A stretch of 64,000 nucleotides of DNA from Lysobacter sp. (GCA_019634715.1 JAHCAU010000007.1:1-64000); one strand, 5' to 3'. Positions 28,890-38,415 are shown, numbered from the stretch's first letter. Notes: generated from the letters alone by a model not told the origin. Numbers and translations are program-made.

Positions 28890-29555
28890 CTACCTGCCTG
28901 CCTTGCGCGGGAACAGGTCGCGGTGGAAGAAGTAGACCTCGGCCACCAGGAAACGCGACTGCGTCGCGACGCTGCGGTAGCGGCTGGTCGGCGTGGGCGA
29001 GCCAAGGCATTCGATGCCGACCTCGCGGCACAGGCGCAGCGCGCGCGCCATGTGCAGCGGGTCGCTGACGACGATGGCGCGGGTCATCCCGCGCTCCTGC
29101 ATGAGCGCGGCGGCTTCGCGCAGGTTCTCGCGGGTGTTGCGCGATGTCGTTTCGATCAGGATCGCGTCCGCGGCGACGCCGTGGCGGATCGCGTAGCGGC
29201 GGCCGACCTGCGATTCCGCGAAGCGCGCGCCGCTGCCGCCGAAGCCGCCGGTGAACAGCAGGGTCGGCGCCAGCCCGCGCTGGTGCAGGGCGATGCCGTG
29301 GCGGATGCGTTCCTCGAACACCGGCGACGGCCGCGCATCGTAGGCCGCGGCGCCGAGCACGATCACGGTATCGGCGCGCACGTCGTCATCCTCGGCCTGG
29401 TCGCGGGCACCGATGTAGACGATCCACGCGGCCACGGCGCACAACCACAGCAGCAGGAGCAGGAGCAGGCGCCACAACCGGCTGGCCAGGCCGCGCCGTC
29501 TGCGCCGCTTGCGCGAGGCGAGCGGCGCCAGAGGCGGTGGCAGGCCCTTGCTCAC
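28890..29555 (-). CDS. YdcF/SanA family membrane protein
   Basis: A 221-residue protein with an Arg-rich N-terminus, one transmembrane helix (LWRLLLLLLLWLCAVAAWIVY) and a DUF218 domain (DTVIVLGAAAYDARPSPVFEERI, then TSRNTRENLREAA and VVSDPLHMARAL). Family members affect envelope functions in enteric bacteria. The start is GTG, with AGGA about 8 bases upstream. It follows the PLP enzyme gene by 24 bases. Confidence 0.88.
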   Translation of the reverse strand: MSKGLPPPLAPLASRKRRRRRGLASRLWRLLLLLLLWLCAVAAWIVYIGARDQAEDDDVRADTVIVLGAAAYDARPSPVFEERIRHGIALHQRGLAPTLLFTGGFGGSGARFAESQVGRRYAIRHGVAADAILIETTSRNTRENLREAAALMQERGMTRAIVVSDPLHMARALRLCREVGIECLGSPTPTSRYRSVATQSRFLVAEVYFFHRDLFPRKAGR

Positions 29556-29579
29556 CTTGCCGTCCTCATGCCGCCGTCT

Positions 29580-30551
29580 TCACGCCGGCGTCTGCCAAGG
29601 GAGGCGGTCGAGGTCGACATTGCCGCCGGAGATCACGATCCCGACCTTGCGGCCGGCGAAGCGTTCGCGATCGGCGAGCACCGCAGCCAGGCCGATCGCG
29701 CCGGAGGGTTCGACCACCAGTTTCAGGCGCTCCCAGAGCAGGCGCATGGCCGCGGTCACGGCCTCGTCGTCGACCAGCAGGATGTCGTCGACGTGCTGCT
29801 GCAGCATGGCCAGGGTGCGCGGCGCGAGGTGACCGCGCAGGCCGTCGCAGACGGTGCGCGCGGTCATGTCGGTGATGCAGCGGCCCTCGCGCAGCGAGGC
29901 ATGGGCATCGGCGGCGCCCGCTGGCTCGGCGCCGTACACGTGGATGCCCGGCTGGAGGGCCTTCGCCACCAGCGACGTGCCCGAGAGCAGGCCGCCGCCG
30001 CCGACCGGCGCGAGCAGGGCGTCGAGGCCGGGCGCTTCGCGCAGCAGTTCAAGTGCGACGGTGCCCTGGCCGGCGATCACGTCGCGGTCGTCGAAAGGGT
30101 GAACCAGATGGGCGCCGGTCCGTTCGACCAGGGCATCGGTCGCCGCCGTCCGGGCGGCCATGGTCGGCGCGCAGCGTTCGATCCGTGCGCCCTGCGCGGC
30201 GATCGCGGCCAGCTTGATGGCGGGTGCGCCTTCGGGCACGACCACGGTCGCGGGCACGCCGCGCAGGCGGCTGGCCAGGGCCAGCGCTGCGCCGTGGTTG
30301 CCGGAGCTCTGGGTGACGATGCCGCGCGACACGGCCGCCGCGTCCAGCGCGAACACCGCGTTGCAGGCGCCGCGGAACTTGAAGGCGCCGCTGCGCTGCA
30401 GGTTTTCGCACTTGAAATGCAGCGAACAGCCGGCAATGTCGTCCAGCGAGCGCGAACGCAGCACCGGCGTGACGTGCGCGTGCGGCGCGATGCGCGTCGC
30501 TGCGTTCAGCACATCGACGAATTGCGGGAGTGGGGGAACGGCCGCGATCAT
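29580..30551 (-). CDS. PLP-dependent threonine/serine dehydratase-like enzyme
   Basis: A 323-residue fold type II PLP enzyme. The PLP lysine is in GAFKFRGACNAV (about residue 58), the substrate loop is TQSSGNHGAAL, and the phosphate-binding loop is APVGGGGLLSGT. No regulatory ACT domain is present, so it resembles catabolic threonine dehydratase or serine racemase. It heads a minus-strand group with the ydcF-like and NTF2-like genes. Confidence 0.88.
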   Translation of the reverse strand: MIAAVPPLPQFVDVLNAATRIAPHAHVTPVLRSRSLDDIAGCSLHFKCENLQRSGAFKFRGACNAVFALDAAAVSRGIVTQSSGNHGAALALASRLRGVPATVVVPEGAPAIKLAAIAAQGARIERCAPTMAARTAATDALVERTGAHLVHPFDDRDVIAGQGTVALELLREAPGLDALLAPVGGGGLLSGTSLVAKALQPGIHVYGAEPAGAADAHASLREGRCITDMTARTVCDGLRGHLAPRTLAMLQQHVDDILLVDDEAVTAAMRLLWERLKLVVEPSGAIGLAAVLADRERFAGRKVGIVISGGNVDLDRLPWQTPA

Positions 30552-30757
30552 CGCGACATCGTATCAGTGACGATGCCGGAGGGCGTTCCGCGCCCGGCAG
30601 CGGTCGCCCGGTTCGCCGTGCAGGCGATGCGCGAGGATGCGATGATCGCCCGGGATGCCCCGGTGGCCCGCAGGCTTAAGGACGCATTCAATGCCGCAGG
30701 CCGATGCTGTCACGGTGCGGCGGTCCGAAACCGTCGATGAACGACAGGGGTGTACCG

Positions 30758-31393
30758 ATGTTCTCTCCGATGTCCCGTCTTGGTCTGGTTGCGACGCTCT
30801 CCGCGCTGATTCTGACCGGCTGCGTCACCAGCTACACGTATCGCGGTGGACCAGGTGGCGATTACTACTACGCCGAGCCGCGCGTCGAGCATTACGATGT
30901 CTATGGATATCCGTACGGATCAATAGGTTACGGCTATCCTGCGGGCTGGTACGGCCACTTCGGTTTCGGCTTCGGCTACATGCCGTACTCGCGCTATGGT
31001 TTTCCGTACGGCGCCTTCGGCTACCGGTATGGTTACCCCTACAACTACTACCCGTACTGGCGCTACACGCATCGCCCCCCACGCCATCGTCCGCCGGTCG
31101 GACCTGGCCCGGGCAGCGGTCCCGGCGGTGGTCCGCGTTTCACCGACAACGAGGGCGGGCCGTGGCGCAACCTGGACCGCTTCCGCAACCGCGAACATCG
31201 TCCAGCGCCTCCGGGTGGCGGCAACAACACGCCACCGGGTGTGATCGTCCGCGAGCGTCGTGCGCCGATCTCGCAGCCGGAGGCTTCGCCGCCTCCGCCG
31301 CGCCCGCGTGCGGAGGCCCCGCGCCCGCGGCCTTCGCTGCCTGCGCGTACCGGACGTCCGGAACGAGAATTCCGTCGCGGAGAAGAGCCTTGA
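30758..31393 (+). CDS. Tyr/Gly/Pro-rich lipoprotein
   Basis: A 211-residue protein with a lipoprotein signal (VATLSALILTGC, lipobox LTGC). Residues about 30-110 are very rich in Tyr, Gly and Phe in short repeats (GYPYGSIGYGYPAG, FGFGFGYM), and the rest is Pro/Arg-rich (PPPRPRAEAPRPRP). It probably sits in the outer membrane or periplasm. AGGGG lies about 7 bases before the ATG. I do not recognise a function. Confidence 0.75.
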   Translation: MFSPMSRLGLVATLSALILTGCVTSYTYRGGPGGDYYYAEPRVEHYDVYGYPYGSIGYGYPAGWYGHFGFGFGYMPYSRYGFPYGAFGYRYGYPYNYYPYWRYTHRPPRHRPPVGPGPGSGPGGGPRFTDNEGGPWRNLDRFRNREHRPAPPGGGNNTPPGVIVRERRAPISQPEASPPPPRPRAEAPRPRPSLPARTGRPEREFRRGEEP

Positions 31394-31548
31394 TGGCCCT
31401 TGCCAACGCAGGGAATTGGCCGCAAGCTAGCCGAGCATGACCGGTTGCGTCGCATTGCGACGCAACTCGTTACGAGATCGCCGACCCCGGCGGGGAAATC
31501 CGGATCCCCCCTGTTCCGCTCCCCGTCGGGCGTCGGCACCTGAACAAG

Positions 31549-31572
31549 ACGGCGCTACGGCGCCGTTTTTCT
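31549..31572 (+). terminator. rho-independent terminator after the Tyr-rich lipoprotein gene
   Basis: ACGGCGC, a TACG loop, GCGCCGT, then TTTTTC on the plus strand. It lies 155 bases after the lipoprotein stop; the bases between hold a second hairpin (GTTGCGTCG / CGACGCAAC, 31444-31466) and no gene. Confidence 0.85.
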
Positions 31573-31667
31573 TTGGTGCGCCCACTGGGCGCGACGATGG
31601 CGGACGGTTGCGGGCAAGCGCCGTGCGGGCCGATCACATGATCGCCCCGGAGACGGAAAACGCAGGC

Positions 31668-31704
31668 AAAAAAAGGGGTCGGACGTCCCCCGACATCCGA
31701 CCCC
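31668..31704 (-). terminator. strong rho-independent terminator, minus strand
   Basis: GGGGTCGGA and TCCGACCCC form a perfect 9-base stem (31675-31683 with 31696-31704), followed on the minus strand by seven U (31668-31674). No minus-strand protein gene ends here, which points to a small RNA. Confidence 0.88.
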
Positions 31705-31780
31705 CGGCTACCTCAGCGCGCACGTGGCCAGCCCTGTTCCACCCCGGCCAGCGCTTTCGCGCCTTGCCGCGCTGAGTGCC
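31668..31780 (-). ncRNA. candidate sigma-54-dependent small RNA
   Basis: Predicted from two signals only: a near-perfect sigma-54 promoter at 31791-31806 and a strong terminator at 31668-31704, both on the minus strand, with no credible gene between. A start 12 bases after the promoter's GC would give about 113 nucleotides. The RNA would lie in the gap before the divergent mnmG gene. I recognise no known family. Confidence 0.5.
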
Positions 31781-31789
31781 AATCTGGAT

Positions 31790-31806
31790 AAGCAGATTGC
31801 GTGCCA
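31790..31806 (-). promoter_or_regulatory. sigma-54 (RpoN) promoter, minus strand
   Basis: TGGCACGCAATCTGCTT on the minus strand. GG and GC are exactly ten bases apart, and all but one of the defined bases of TGGCACG-N4-TTGCW match. It points away from mnmG toward the terminator at 31668-31704. Confidence 0.7.
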
Positions 31807-31945
31807 ACTTTGTTCCGGCCTGCGTGACGGCTTGCGTGCCGGGCGACTGCCTTAGACTTTCCCGCAACGCATCGATGTCGCGTCGCGACGTCGATGCCAT
31901 CGACCCGCATGCCGAACGGCCGGGTCACCGATTCCAGGTCATCGC

Positions 31946-33829
31946 ATGAACGACTTCTACTTTTTCGACGTCATCGTCATCGGCGGCGGCCACGCCGGCA
32001 CCGAGGCCGCGCTGGCGTCCGCCCGCGCCGGCGCGCGCACCCTGCTGCTCACGCACAACATCGAGACCGTGGGTGCGATGAGTTGCAACCCGGCCATCGG
32101 CGGCATCGGCAAGGGCCATCTGGTGAAGGAGATCGACGCGCTGGGCGGGATCATGGCTCGTGCCGCCGACGCCGCCGGCATCCAGTGGCGCCGGCTGAAC
32201 GCCTCCAAGGGTCCGGCCGTGCGCGCGACCCGCTGCCAGGCCGACCGCAGCCTCTACCGCAGTTTCATCCGCCGCGCGGTCGAGACCCAGCCGAACCTGA
32301 CCGTGTTCCAGTCGGCCGTCGACGACCTCATCTTGGAAGGCGATGCCGTCCGCGGCGCGATCACCAACACCGGGCTGCGCTTCCACGCCCCGGCGGTGGT
32401 GCTGACCGCCGGCACCTTCCTCGCCGGCAAGATCCACATCGGCGAGACCCAGTACGCGGCCGGGCGCATGGGCGACCCGCCGGCAGCCACGCTGGCCGCG
32501 CGCCTGCGCGAGCGTCCGTTCGCGATCGACCGGCTCAAGACCGGCACGCCGCCGCGCATCGACGGCCGCAGCCTGGATTACGCGGCGATGGAGGAGCAGC
32601 CCGGCGACGACCCGCGCCCGGTGTTCTCCTTCGTCGGCAGCACCGCCGACCATCCGCCGCAGGTGTCGTGCTGGATCACCCACACCACCGAGCGCACCCA
32701 CGAGATCATCCGCAACGCGCTGCACCGCTCGCCGCTGTACAGCGGGCAGATCGAGGGCATCGGCCCGCGCTACTGCCCGTCGATCGAGGACAAGGTGGTG
32801 CGCTTCGCCGAGAAGGCCAGCCACCAGATCTTCGTCGAGCCCGAGGGGTTGGACGTGTTCGAGATCTATCCGAACGGCATCTCCACCTCGCTGCCCTTCG
32901 ACGTGCAGCTGGACCTGGTGCGCAGCATCCGCGGCTTCGAGCGGGCGCACATCACCCGCGCCGGCTACGCGATCGAGTACGACTTCTTCGACCCGCGCGG
33001 TCTGAAGACTTCGCTGGAGACCAAGCTCGTCTCCGGCCTGTTCTTCGCCGGACAGATCAACGGCACCACCGGCTACGAGGAAGCGGCGGCGCAGGGCCTG
33101 ATCGCCGGCCTCAACGCCGCGCGCCACGCGCAGCAGAAGGACGCGTGGTCGCCGCGTCGCGACGAAGCCTACATCGGCGTGCTGATCGACGACCTGATCA
33201 CCCACGGCACCAACGAGCCCTACCGCATGTTCACCAGCCGCGCCGAATACCGGCTGCAGTTGCGCGAGGACAACGCCGACCTGCGTCTGACCGAACGCGG
33301 CCGCGATCTGGGCCTGGTCGACGACGCGCGCTGGGAACGCTTCTCGCGCAAGCGCGACGCGGTCGCGGCCGAGACCGCGCGCCTCGGCGCCGTGTGGGCC
33401 GCACCGAACAACGCCCTCGGCCGCGAGGCGGTGGCGACGCTGGGCATCGAACTCAGTCGCGAGACGCATGCGCTCGACCTGCTGCGCCGCCCGGAACTCG
33501 ATTACGCGACGCTGATGACCGTGCCGGCGCTCGGCCCCGGCGTGGACGATGCCGATGTGGCCGAACAGGTCGAGATCGAGGCGAAGTACGCCGGCTATCT
33601 CGCCCGCCAGCGCGAGGAGATCGCGCGCCAGCAGCGCCACGAACACACCGCGATTCCGGACGGTTTCGACTACGCGCACGTGCGCGGCCTGTCGAACGAA
33701 GTGCTGCAGAAGCTGCAGCGCGTTCGCCCGGAGACCGTCGGCCAGGCGCAGCGCATCCCGGGCATGACTCCGGCCGCGATCTCGCTGCTGCTGGTGCACC
33801 TGACCAGGCGGCGCGGCGCGGCGGCGTGA
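31946..33829 (+). CDS. mnmG: tRNA uridine-5-carboxymethylaminomethyl modification enzyme MnmG
   Basis: A 627-residue FAD enzyme that, with MnmE, adds the carboxymethylaminomethyl group to U34 of certain tRNAs. The FAD motif is [19 protein letters not shown] (about residue 11-29). Family signatures are [36 protein letters not shown], and [20 protein letters not shown]. Length is normal. A candidate -10 (TAGACT, 31853-31858) lies about 90 bases upstream. Confidence 0.98.
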   Translation: MNDFYFFDVIVIGGGHAGTEAALASARAGARTLLLTHNIETVGAMSCNPAIGGIGKGHLVKEIDALGGIMARAADAAGIQWRRLNASKGPAVRATRCQADRSLYRSFIRRAVETQPNLTVFQSAVDDLILEGDAVRGAITNTGLRFHAPAVVLTAGTFLAGKIHIGETQYAAGRMGDPPAATLAARLRERPFAIDRLKTGTPPRIDGRSLDYAAMEEQPGDDPRPVFSFVGSTADHPPQVSCWITHTTERTHEIIRNALHRSPLYSGQIEGIGPRYCPSIEDKVVRFAEKASHQIFVEPEGLDVFEIYPNGISTSLPFDVQLDLVRSIRGFERAHITRAGYAIEYDFFDPRGLKTSLETKLVSGLFFAGQINGTTGYEEAAAQGLIAGLNAARHAQQKDAWSPRRDEAYIGVLIDDLITHGTNEPYRMFTSRAEYRLQLREDNADLRLTERGRDLGLVDDARWERFSRKRDAVAAETARLGAVWAAPNNALGREAVATLGIELSRETHALDLLRRPELDYATLMTVPALGPGVDDADVAEQVEIEAKYAGYLARQREEIARQQRHEHTAIPDGFDYAHVRGLSNEVLQKLQRVRPETVGQAQRIPGMTPAAISLLLVHLTRRRGAAA

Positions 33830-33886
33830 TCGCGGCGTGATCGCCGACGCGAGTCCCCGTCGCGCGCGACACCAGCGGCGATGGCG

Positions 33887-33892
33887 TACCCT
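33887..33892 (+). promoter_or_regulatory. -10-like box before the sialidase-fold lipoprotein gene
   Basis: TACCCT ends six bases before the ATG at 33899, the spacing of a leaderless start. No Shine-Dalgarno sequence is seen. Confidence 0.4.
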
Positions 33893-33898
33893 TCGCGC

Positions 33899-35188
33899 AT
33901 GATCACCGCCTACCGCACCCTCACCGCCCTCGCCTTCGCCCTGCTCGCCGGCTGCGCCGCGGAGGTCGAAGCCCCGAAACCCGTGCTCGTCGGCGACATC
34001 GCGATCGAGGCCTGGCCGCTGCCGGCGATGCCAGGCACGGCGTCGCCGGACCTGAGCCGCGCGCCCGACGGCCGCCTGCTGCTGAGCTGGATCAGCGAGG
34101 TGCCCGGGCGGCGCCCGGCCTTCCAGTTCGCCGAGCACATCCCCGATCGCGGCTGGCAGACCGCGCGCACGATCGCGGTCGGCAATTCGATGTTCGTGAA
34201 CTGGGCCGACACGCCGCACATCGCGGCCACGGCCGACCGCGCGCTGTGGGCGCACTGGCTGCAGAAATCCGCCGATGCGCCCTATGCCTACGACGTGATG
34301 CTGGTGCGCTCGCTGGACCACGGCATGAACTGGAGCGCGCCGCGCAAGGTGCATGACGACGCGACCACGACCGAGCACGGCTTCGTGTCGATGTGGGCGC
34401 AGGACGATGACCGCATCGGCATCGCCTGGCTGGATGGCCGCAACACCGGCAGCGGCGGCCAAGGCGACGGCCACGAGGGGCACGGCGCCGAGCGCGGCCC
34501 GATGACCCTGCGCGCGGCCGTGTTCGACGCCTACATGCGGCCGGGCGCCGCGTCCGAAATCGATGTCGATGTCTGCGACTGCTGCCAGACCGATGTGGCG
34601 GCCACCGCCGATGGCGCGCTGCTGGTCTATCGCGACCGCACGAAGGACGAGATCCGCGACATCCAGGCCACGCGCTTCGACGGCACGGCCTGGTCGACGC
34701 CGAAGCCTGTGCATGCCGACGGCTGGAAGATGCCGGGCTGCCCGGTCAACGGGCCGTCGGTGGCGGCGCTGGGCAAGCAGGCCGTGGTCGCCTGGTACAC
34801 CGGCGCGAACGACGAGGTGTCGGTGAAGCTGGCGCTGTCCACCGATGCGGGCTCCAGCTTCGGTGCCCCGGTCGTCGTGGACAAGGGAGAAGCCGTGCTC
34901 GGCCGTGTCGCCGTGGCCATCGATGCGCAGCAGGTGTGGATGGTCTGGCTGCGCGAGGAGCGCGGCGCGCAGAGCCTGTGGCTGGCGCGCTACAGCCCCG
35001 ACCTGTCGAAGGAAGTGCAGCGCACCAGGCTCGCCGACGTGAACGGCAAGGGCCGCGCCACCGGCATGCCGAAACTCGTGCTGGACGGTGCCGTCGCGCA
35101 CGTGGTCTGGACCGACGTGGTCGATGGCACGCCGCAGCTCAAGGGCGTGCGGATCGTCGCGGCGAGCGCGCAGGCCGAGGCGAAGTGA
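33899..35188 (+). CDS. sialidase-fold (beta-propeller) lipoprotein
   Basis: A 429-residue protein with a lipoprotein signal (LTALAFALLAGC, lipobox LAGC). The body has repeated propeller-blade patterns with Asp-box-like turns (VRSLDHGMNWSAPR; LSTDAGSSFGAPV) as in BNR/sialidase-type proteins. A Cys cluster VDVCDCCQTD sits near residue 222 and could bind a metal. The enzymatic role is unknown. Its stop overlaps the next gene's GTG start (GTGA). Confidence 0.82.
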   Translation: MITAYRTLTALAFALLAGCAAEVEAPKPVLVGDIAIEAWPLPAMPGTASPDLSRAPDGRLLLSWISEVPGRRPAFQFAEHIPDRGWQTARTIAVGNSMFVNWADTPHIAATADRALWAHWLQKSADAPYAYDVMLVRSLDHGMNWSAPRKVHDDATTTEHGFVSMWAQDDDRIGIAWLDGRNTGSGGQGDGHEGHGAERGPMTLRAAVFDAYMRPGAASEIDVDVCDCCQTDVAATADGALLVYRDRTKDEIRDIQATRFDGTAWSTPKPVHADGWKMPGCPVNGPSVAALGKQAVVAWYTGANDEVSVKLALSTDAGSSFGAPVVVDKGEAVLGRVAVAIDAQQVWMVWLREERGAQSLWLARYSPDLSKEVQRTRLADVNGKGRATGMPKLVLDGAVAHVVWTDVVDGTPQLKGVRIVAASAQAEAK

Positions 35189-35616
35189 GTCGACGGCTGA
35201 ATGCGTTCGCGCATCGGCTGATTCGCGAACTGCTGGGGCGCGAGCACGAGATCGACGGTTACTGGGCCATCGGCAAGCTCTGCGCCGAGGCGAAGGAGGC
35301 TGGCCGGGTGGAGGTCGACATCGATCTCGACGCGCCGCCGCCGCCATCACCGATCGCCGCTGCGATCCATCGGTTCGCCCGCGCGCGGCTCGACGCGCTG
35401 TCGAATGGGTTCGGTGGCCGGATCCGCGCTCCCCGGATCCATGTCCATTTCGGGACCTTCAAGGGCTACCCGGTCTCGCTGCGCCTCGCACGCGGTGCCC
35501 CATTCGTCTGCACCGTGTCCCTGACCGCTGCGGGCGGCCGTGTCCATCGCGTGTTTTCCACCGGTTACTGCGCGCCGCACGATCCCGCGCTCGAACAGCG
35601 ATCCAGCCGGGCCTGA
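35185..35616 (+). CDS. uncharacterised small protein coupled to sialidase-fold gene
   Basis: A 143-residue protein starting at a GTG that overlaps the previous stop by four bases. It is basic, without signal or membrane segment. Recognisable pieces are RRLNAFAHRLIRELLG, GYWAIGKLCAEAKEAG, then an acidic-Pro stretch (DIDLDAPPPPSP). I do not know a family. Overlap and codon use favour a real gene. Confidence 0.65.
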   Translation: MSRRLNAFAHRLIRELLGREHEIDGYWAIGKLCAEAKEAGRVEVDIDLDAPPPPSPIAAAIHRFARARLDALSNGFGGRIRAPRIHVHFGTFKGYPVSLRLARGAPFVCTVSLTAAGGRVHRVFSTGYCAPHDPALEQRSSRA

Positions 35617-35652
35617 GCTGCCCGAGCGTCCATCTCTTTTCCGGTAGATCGT

Positions 35653-37029
35653 TCAGCGCAGCAGCGGCAGCAGCGATGCGCGCGGCAGCTTGCCGGTTTC
35701 GTTGCGCGGCAGTGCGTCGACCAGGCGCAGGCGGCGCGGCAGGAACAGCGGGTCGATGCCCTGGCGCAGCGCGTCGAGGATGACGGTTTCGTCGAGGCCC
35801 GGCGCCACCGCCAGCGCGGCGATGCGGCGCACGCCGGTGACTTCGCAGGGGTCGAGCTGCAGCACCACGCCGTCGAGCACGCCGGGCACGGCGAGCAGGC
35901 GGCGGGTGAGGTCGCCGAGCGAGGCGCGCTTGCCGGCGATTTCCAGCAGGTCGGCCTGGCGCCCGCACAGCATGAAGCGCCCGTCGGGGCGCAGTTCGAC
36001 CAGATCGGCCAGCATCACCGGCGTGGACAGGTGCGCGGCCTGTACCTGGGTGCCGTCGGGCTGCGGCTGCAGGCGCACGCCGGGCAGAAGTTGCCAGAGG
36101 TCGTCGCGCGCGGTGCGGCGGCTGGCGATCACGCAGGTCTCGGTGGAACCGAACAGTTCGCGCACCTCGCAGCCGAAGCGCTGTTCGGCCGCGGCGGCCA
36201 GCGCCTGCGGCAGCGGCGCGGTGGCGGTCACTATTCCGGACGGAGGCGGCAGGTCGATGCCCGATTCGACCAGCGCGCGCAGGTGCACCGGCGTGGTCAC
36301 CAGCAGGGCTTCGCCGTGGGCCTCGCGCAGCGCGCGCGCCACGTCGTCGGGGAAGAACGGGCGCCCGCCGTGCACGGCGGCGTTCGCCAGCAGCGGCAGC
36401 AGCACCGACAGATCCATGCCGTACATGTGCTGCGGCGGCACGGTGGCGACGATCGGCAGGGTGGCGTCGGTCGTACCGCCGACCGGCCAGAACGCCTGCA
36501 GCACGGCAGCGTTCTGCGCGGTGCTCTGGCGCAGGCTGCCCCAGGTCTTGGGATTCGCGCCGGGCGTGCCGGTGCTGCCGGAGGTGAAGCCGATCATCGC
36601 CAGCGCGCCGGCATCGACCTCGGGCCGCGGTCCGTCCAGCTTGGGCAGGCGCTCGGGCAGGGCGTGCAGGCGCGGCGGCGCCGGGGTGAAACGCACATCG
36701 GCGATGCAATAGCTGTCGGGATACTGGCGGCGCACGTCGTCGATCGCGGCGGGCGTGCGCGACGGCGGCAGCAGGTTGATCTGGCCGCGCAGCGCGACCG
36801 CGCAGAAGGCGACCAGGAAGCGGTAGCGGTCTTCGCAGAGGTTCACCGCGCAGGCGGCCTCGGGCAGGCCGGCTGCGACGCCGCGCACTTCGGCGAGGAA
36901 GGTGTCCAGCGGGATGCGGCCGTGACCGTCGAAGGCGAAGCAGCGCGCGCCCGGCCCTTCGGCGATCGCCATGCGCCGCGAGGCCGTCTCCGCCCTCCCG
37001 GCCCCCATCGATTCCAGCGCTGCCGACAT
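35653..37029 (-). CDS. AMP-dependent acyl/aryl ligase (acyl-CoA synthetase family)
   Basis: A 458-residue adenylate-forming enzyme. The phosphate loop is MIGFTSGSTGTPGANPKTW (about residue 152-170), ELFGSTETCVI is the A5-type motif, and LVDALPRNETGKLPRASL the C-terminal lysine motif. The ATG at 37029 has GGAG nine bases upstream; an ATG at 37050 has none. It diverges from a phosphopantetheinyl transferase, the pairing expected for loading an acyl group on a carrier protein, for example for an aryl polyene (xanthomonadin-type) pigment. No other pigment genes are in the window. Confidence 0.85.
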   Translation of the reverse strand: MSAALESMGAGRAETASRRMAIAEGPGARCFAFDGHGRIPLDTFLAEVRGVAAGLPEAACAVNLCEDRYRFLVAFCAVALRGQINLLPPSRTPAAIDDVRRQYPDSYCIADVRFTPAPPRLHALPERLPKLDGPRPEVDAGALAMIGFTSGSTGTPGANPKTWGSLRQSTAQNAAVLQAFWPVGGTTDATLPIVATVPPQHMYGMDLSVLLPLLANAAVHGGRPFFPDDVARALREAHGEALLVTTPVHLRALVESGIDLPPPSGIVTATAPLPQALAAAAEQRFGCEVRELFGSTETCVIASRRTARDDLWQLLPGVRLQPQPDGTQVQAAHLSTPVMLADLVELRPDGRFMLCGRQADLLEIAGKRASLGDLTRRLLAVPGVLDGVVLQLDPCEVTGVRRIAALAVAPGLDETVILDALRQGIDPLFLPRRLRLVDALPRNETGKLPRASLLPLLR

Positions 37030-37122
37030 CCGCCCGTTCTCCGCATGCATCCGGGCATTGTGGCTGCCCGCCCCGGGCTAGCTTACGCTGGCCGCCCCCG
37101 CCCGCCAAAACCCGACGTTCCC

Positions 37123-37713
37123 GTGGACTCCCTCGTTTCCGGCCCCGTGCATTGCGCCTGGTGGCCCTATCGCCCGGGCGACGCCGCCGAGCCGCGGGTG
37201 CGCGACTGGCTCGGCGCGGCCTGGGGCCTGCCATCGGCCGCGCTGCGGATCGCGCGCGACGCCCACGGCCGCCCGCACGTCGACGCCGGCCGGCACCATG
37301 CCGACGTCAACTGGAGCCACAGCGGCGAGCGTCTCATCGCCGCCTGCGCCGAGGGTGCGCGGGTGGGGATCGACATCGAACTGCTGCGTCCGCGCCCGAA
37401 GGCGCTGGCGCTGGCCAGGCGCTTCTTCCACCCGGCCGAGACCGCCGCGCTGGAGGCGCTGATCGCCGATCCGGCCACGCTGCAGCGCGACTTCACCCGG
37501 CTGTGGTGCGCCAAGGAAGCGCTGCTGAAAGCCCACGGCCGCGGGCTGTCGTTCGGCCTGCACCGGCTGCGTTTCGTGCTGGACGACCACGACGGCCCGC
37601 CGCGCCTGCTCGACTGCGACGCCGAACTGGGTGTCCCCGACGACTGGCGACTGCACGCCTGGGCGCCGTCGCCCGGCTACCTGGCGACGCTGGCATGGCG
37701 GCCATCGGCCTGA
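37123..37713 (+). CDS. 4'-phosphopantetheinyl transferase (Sfp/HetI type)
   Basis: A 196-residue protein starting at GTG. It transfers the phosphopantetheine arm from CoA to carrier proteins. Signatures: VNWSHSGERLIAACAEGARVGIDIELLRPR, where the DIE acidic pair binds Mg, and FTRLWCAKEALLKAHGRGL, the WxxKEAxxK motif. In Xanthomonas a HetI-type enzyme serves xanthomonadin synthesis, which fits the divergent AMP ligase gene. rsmG follows by 30 bases. Confidence 0.9.
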   Translation: MDSLVSGPVHCAWWPYRPGDAAEPRVRDWLGAAWGLPSAALRIARDAHGRPHVDAGRHHADVNWSHSGERLIAACAEGARVGIDIELLRPRPKALALARRFFHPAETAALEALIADPATLQRDFTRLWCAKEALLKAHGRGLSFGLHRLRFVLDDHDGPPRLLDCDAELGVPDDWRLHAWAPSPGYLATLAWRPSA

Positions 37714-37731
37714 GCTCGGCCACGCCTCGGC

Positions 37732-37737
37732 GATAAT
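37732..37737 (+). promoter_or_regulatory. -10 box of rsmG, leaderless arrangement
   Basis: GATAAT ends six bases before the rsmG ATG, so transcription should start at or beside the start codon. Confidence 0.6.
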
Positions 37738-37743
37738 GCCGGC

Positions 37744-38415
37744 ATGACGACTTCATCCCCGCAAGCCGCCTCCCTGCCCGCCGATGCGCGCGCCGACCTC
37801 GACGCCGGCCTCGCCGCGCTCGGCCTCGATGCCGGCCTCGCCGAGCCGCTGGCCCGCTACCTCGCGCTGATGCTGCGCTGGAACGCCACCTACAATCTCA
37901 CTGCCATCCGCGACCCGCGCGAGATGGTGACCAAGCACCTGCTCGATTCGCTGGCGATGGCGCCGGCCGTGCGCGGCGTGGCCACGCTGGCCGACCTGGG
38001 CACCGGTCCCGGCCTGCCGGGCATTCCGCTGGCCATCGCCGTCCCGGGCCTGCGCGTGACCCTGGTGGAATCCGCCGGCAAGAAGGCCCGCTTCATGCGC
38101 GAGGCCCTGCGCACCCTGGGTCTGGGCAATGCCGAAGTCGCCGAATCGCGGATCGAGGCGCTGGACCGGCCCGGTGCCTACCAGGCGATCACCGCCCGCG
38201 CACTCGCCACACTGCCACAGATCCTGGCCCTGGGCGGGCACCTGCTGGCCACGGACGGGGTGCTGCTGGCGATGAAGGGCGCGCGCCCGGACGAGGAGAT
38301 CGCCGCCCTGCCGCCGGGCTGGGCCGTGCGCGGGATCCAGCCGCTGACCGTGCCCGGACTGGACGCCGAGCGCCACCTGGTCATGATCGGCCGCGACCGT
38401 TCGACCGGTGCCTGA
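37744..38415 (+). CDS. rsmG: 16S rRNA (guanine-527-N7)-methyltransferase RsmG
   Basis: A 223-residue SAM methyltransferase of the small ribosomal subunit (formerly GidB). [32 protein letters not shown] is the family N-terminal signature, and [17 protein letters not shown] the SAM-binding motif (about residue 82-98). It precedes parA-parB, the classic near-origin gene order. Confidence 0.97.
   Translation: MTTSSPQAASLPADARADLDAGLAALGLDAGLAEPLARYLALMLRWNATYNLTAIRDPREMVTKHLLDSLAMAPAVRGVATLADLGTGPGLPGIPLAIAVPGLRVTLVESAGKKARFMREALRTLGLGNAEVAESRIEALDRPGAYQAITARALATLPQILALGGHLLATDGVLLAMKGARPDEEIAALPPGWAVRGIQPLTVPGLDAERHLVMIGRDRSTGA

Noticed and set aside
31634..31900. 88-codon minus-strand frame across the small RNA candidate
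   Set aside because: It reads through the terminator hairpin and U-run and starts upstream of the sigma-54 promoter, so no transcript would fit it.
31925..35350. 1141-codon minus-strand frame opposite mnmG and the sialidase-fold gene
   Set aside because: Spans two real genes in antisense and has only biased composition.
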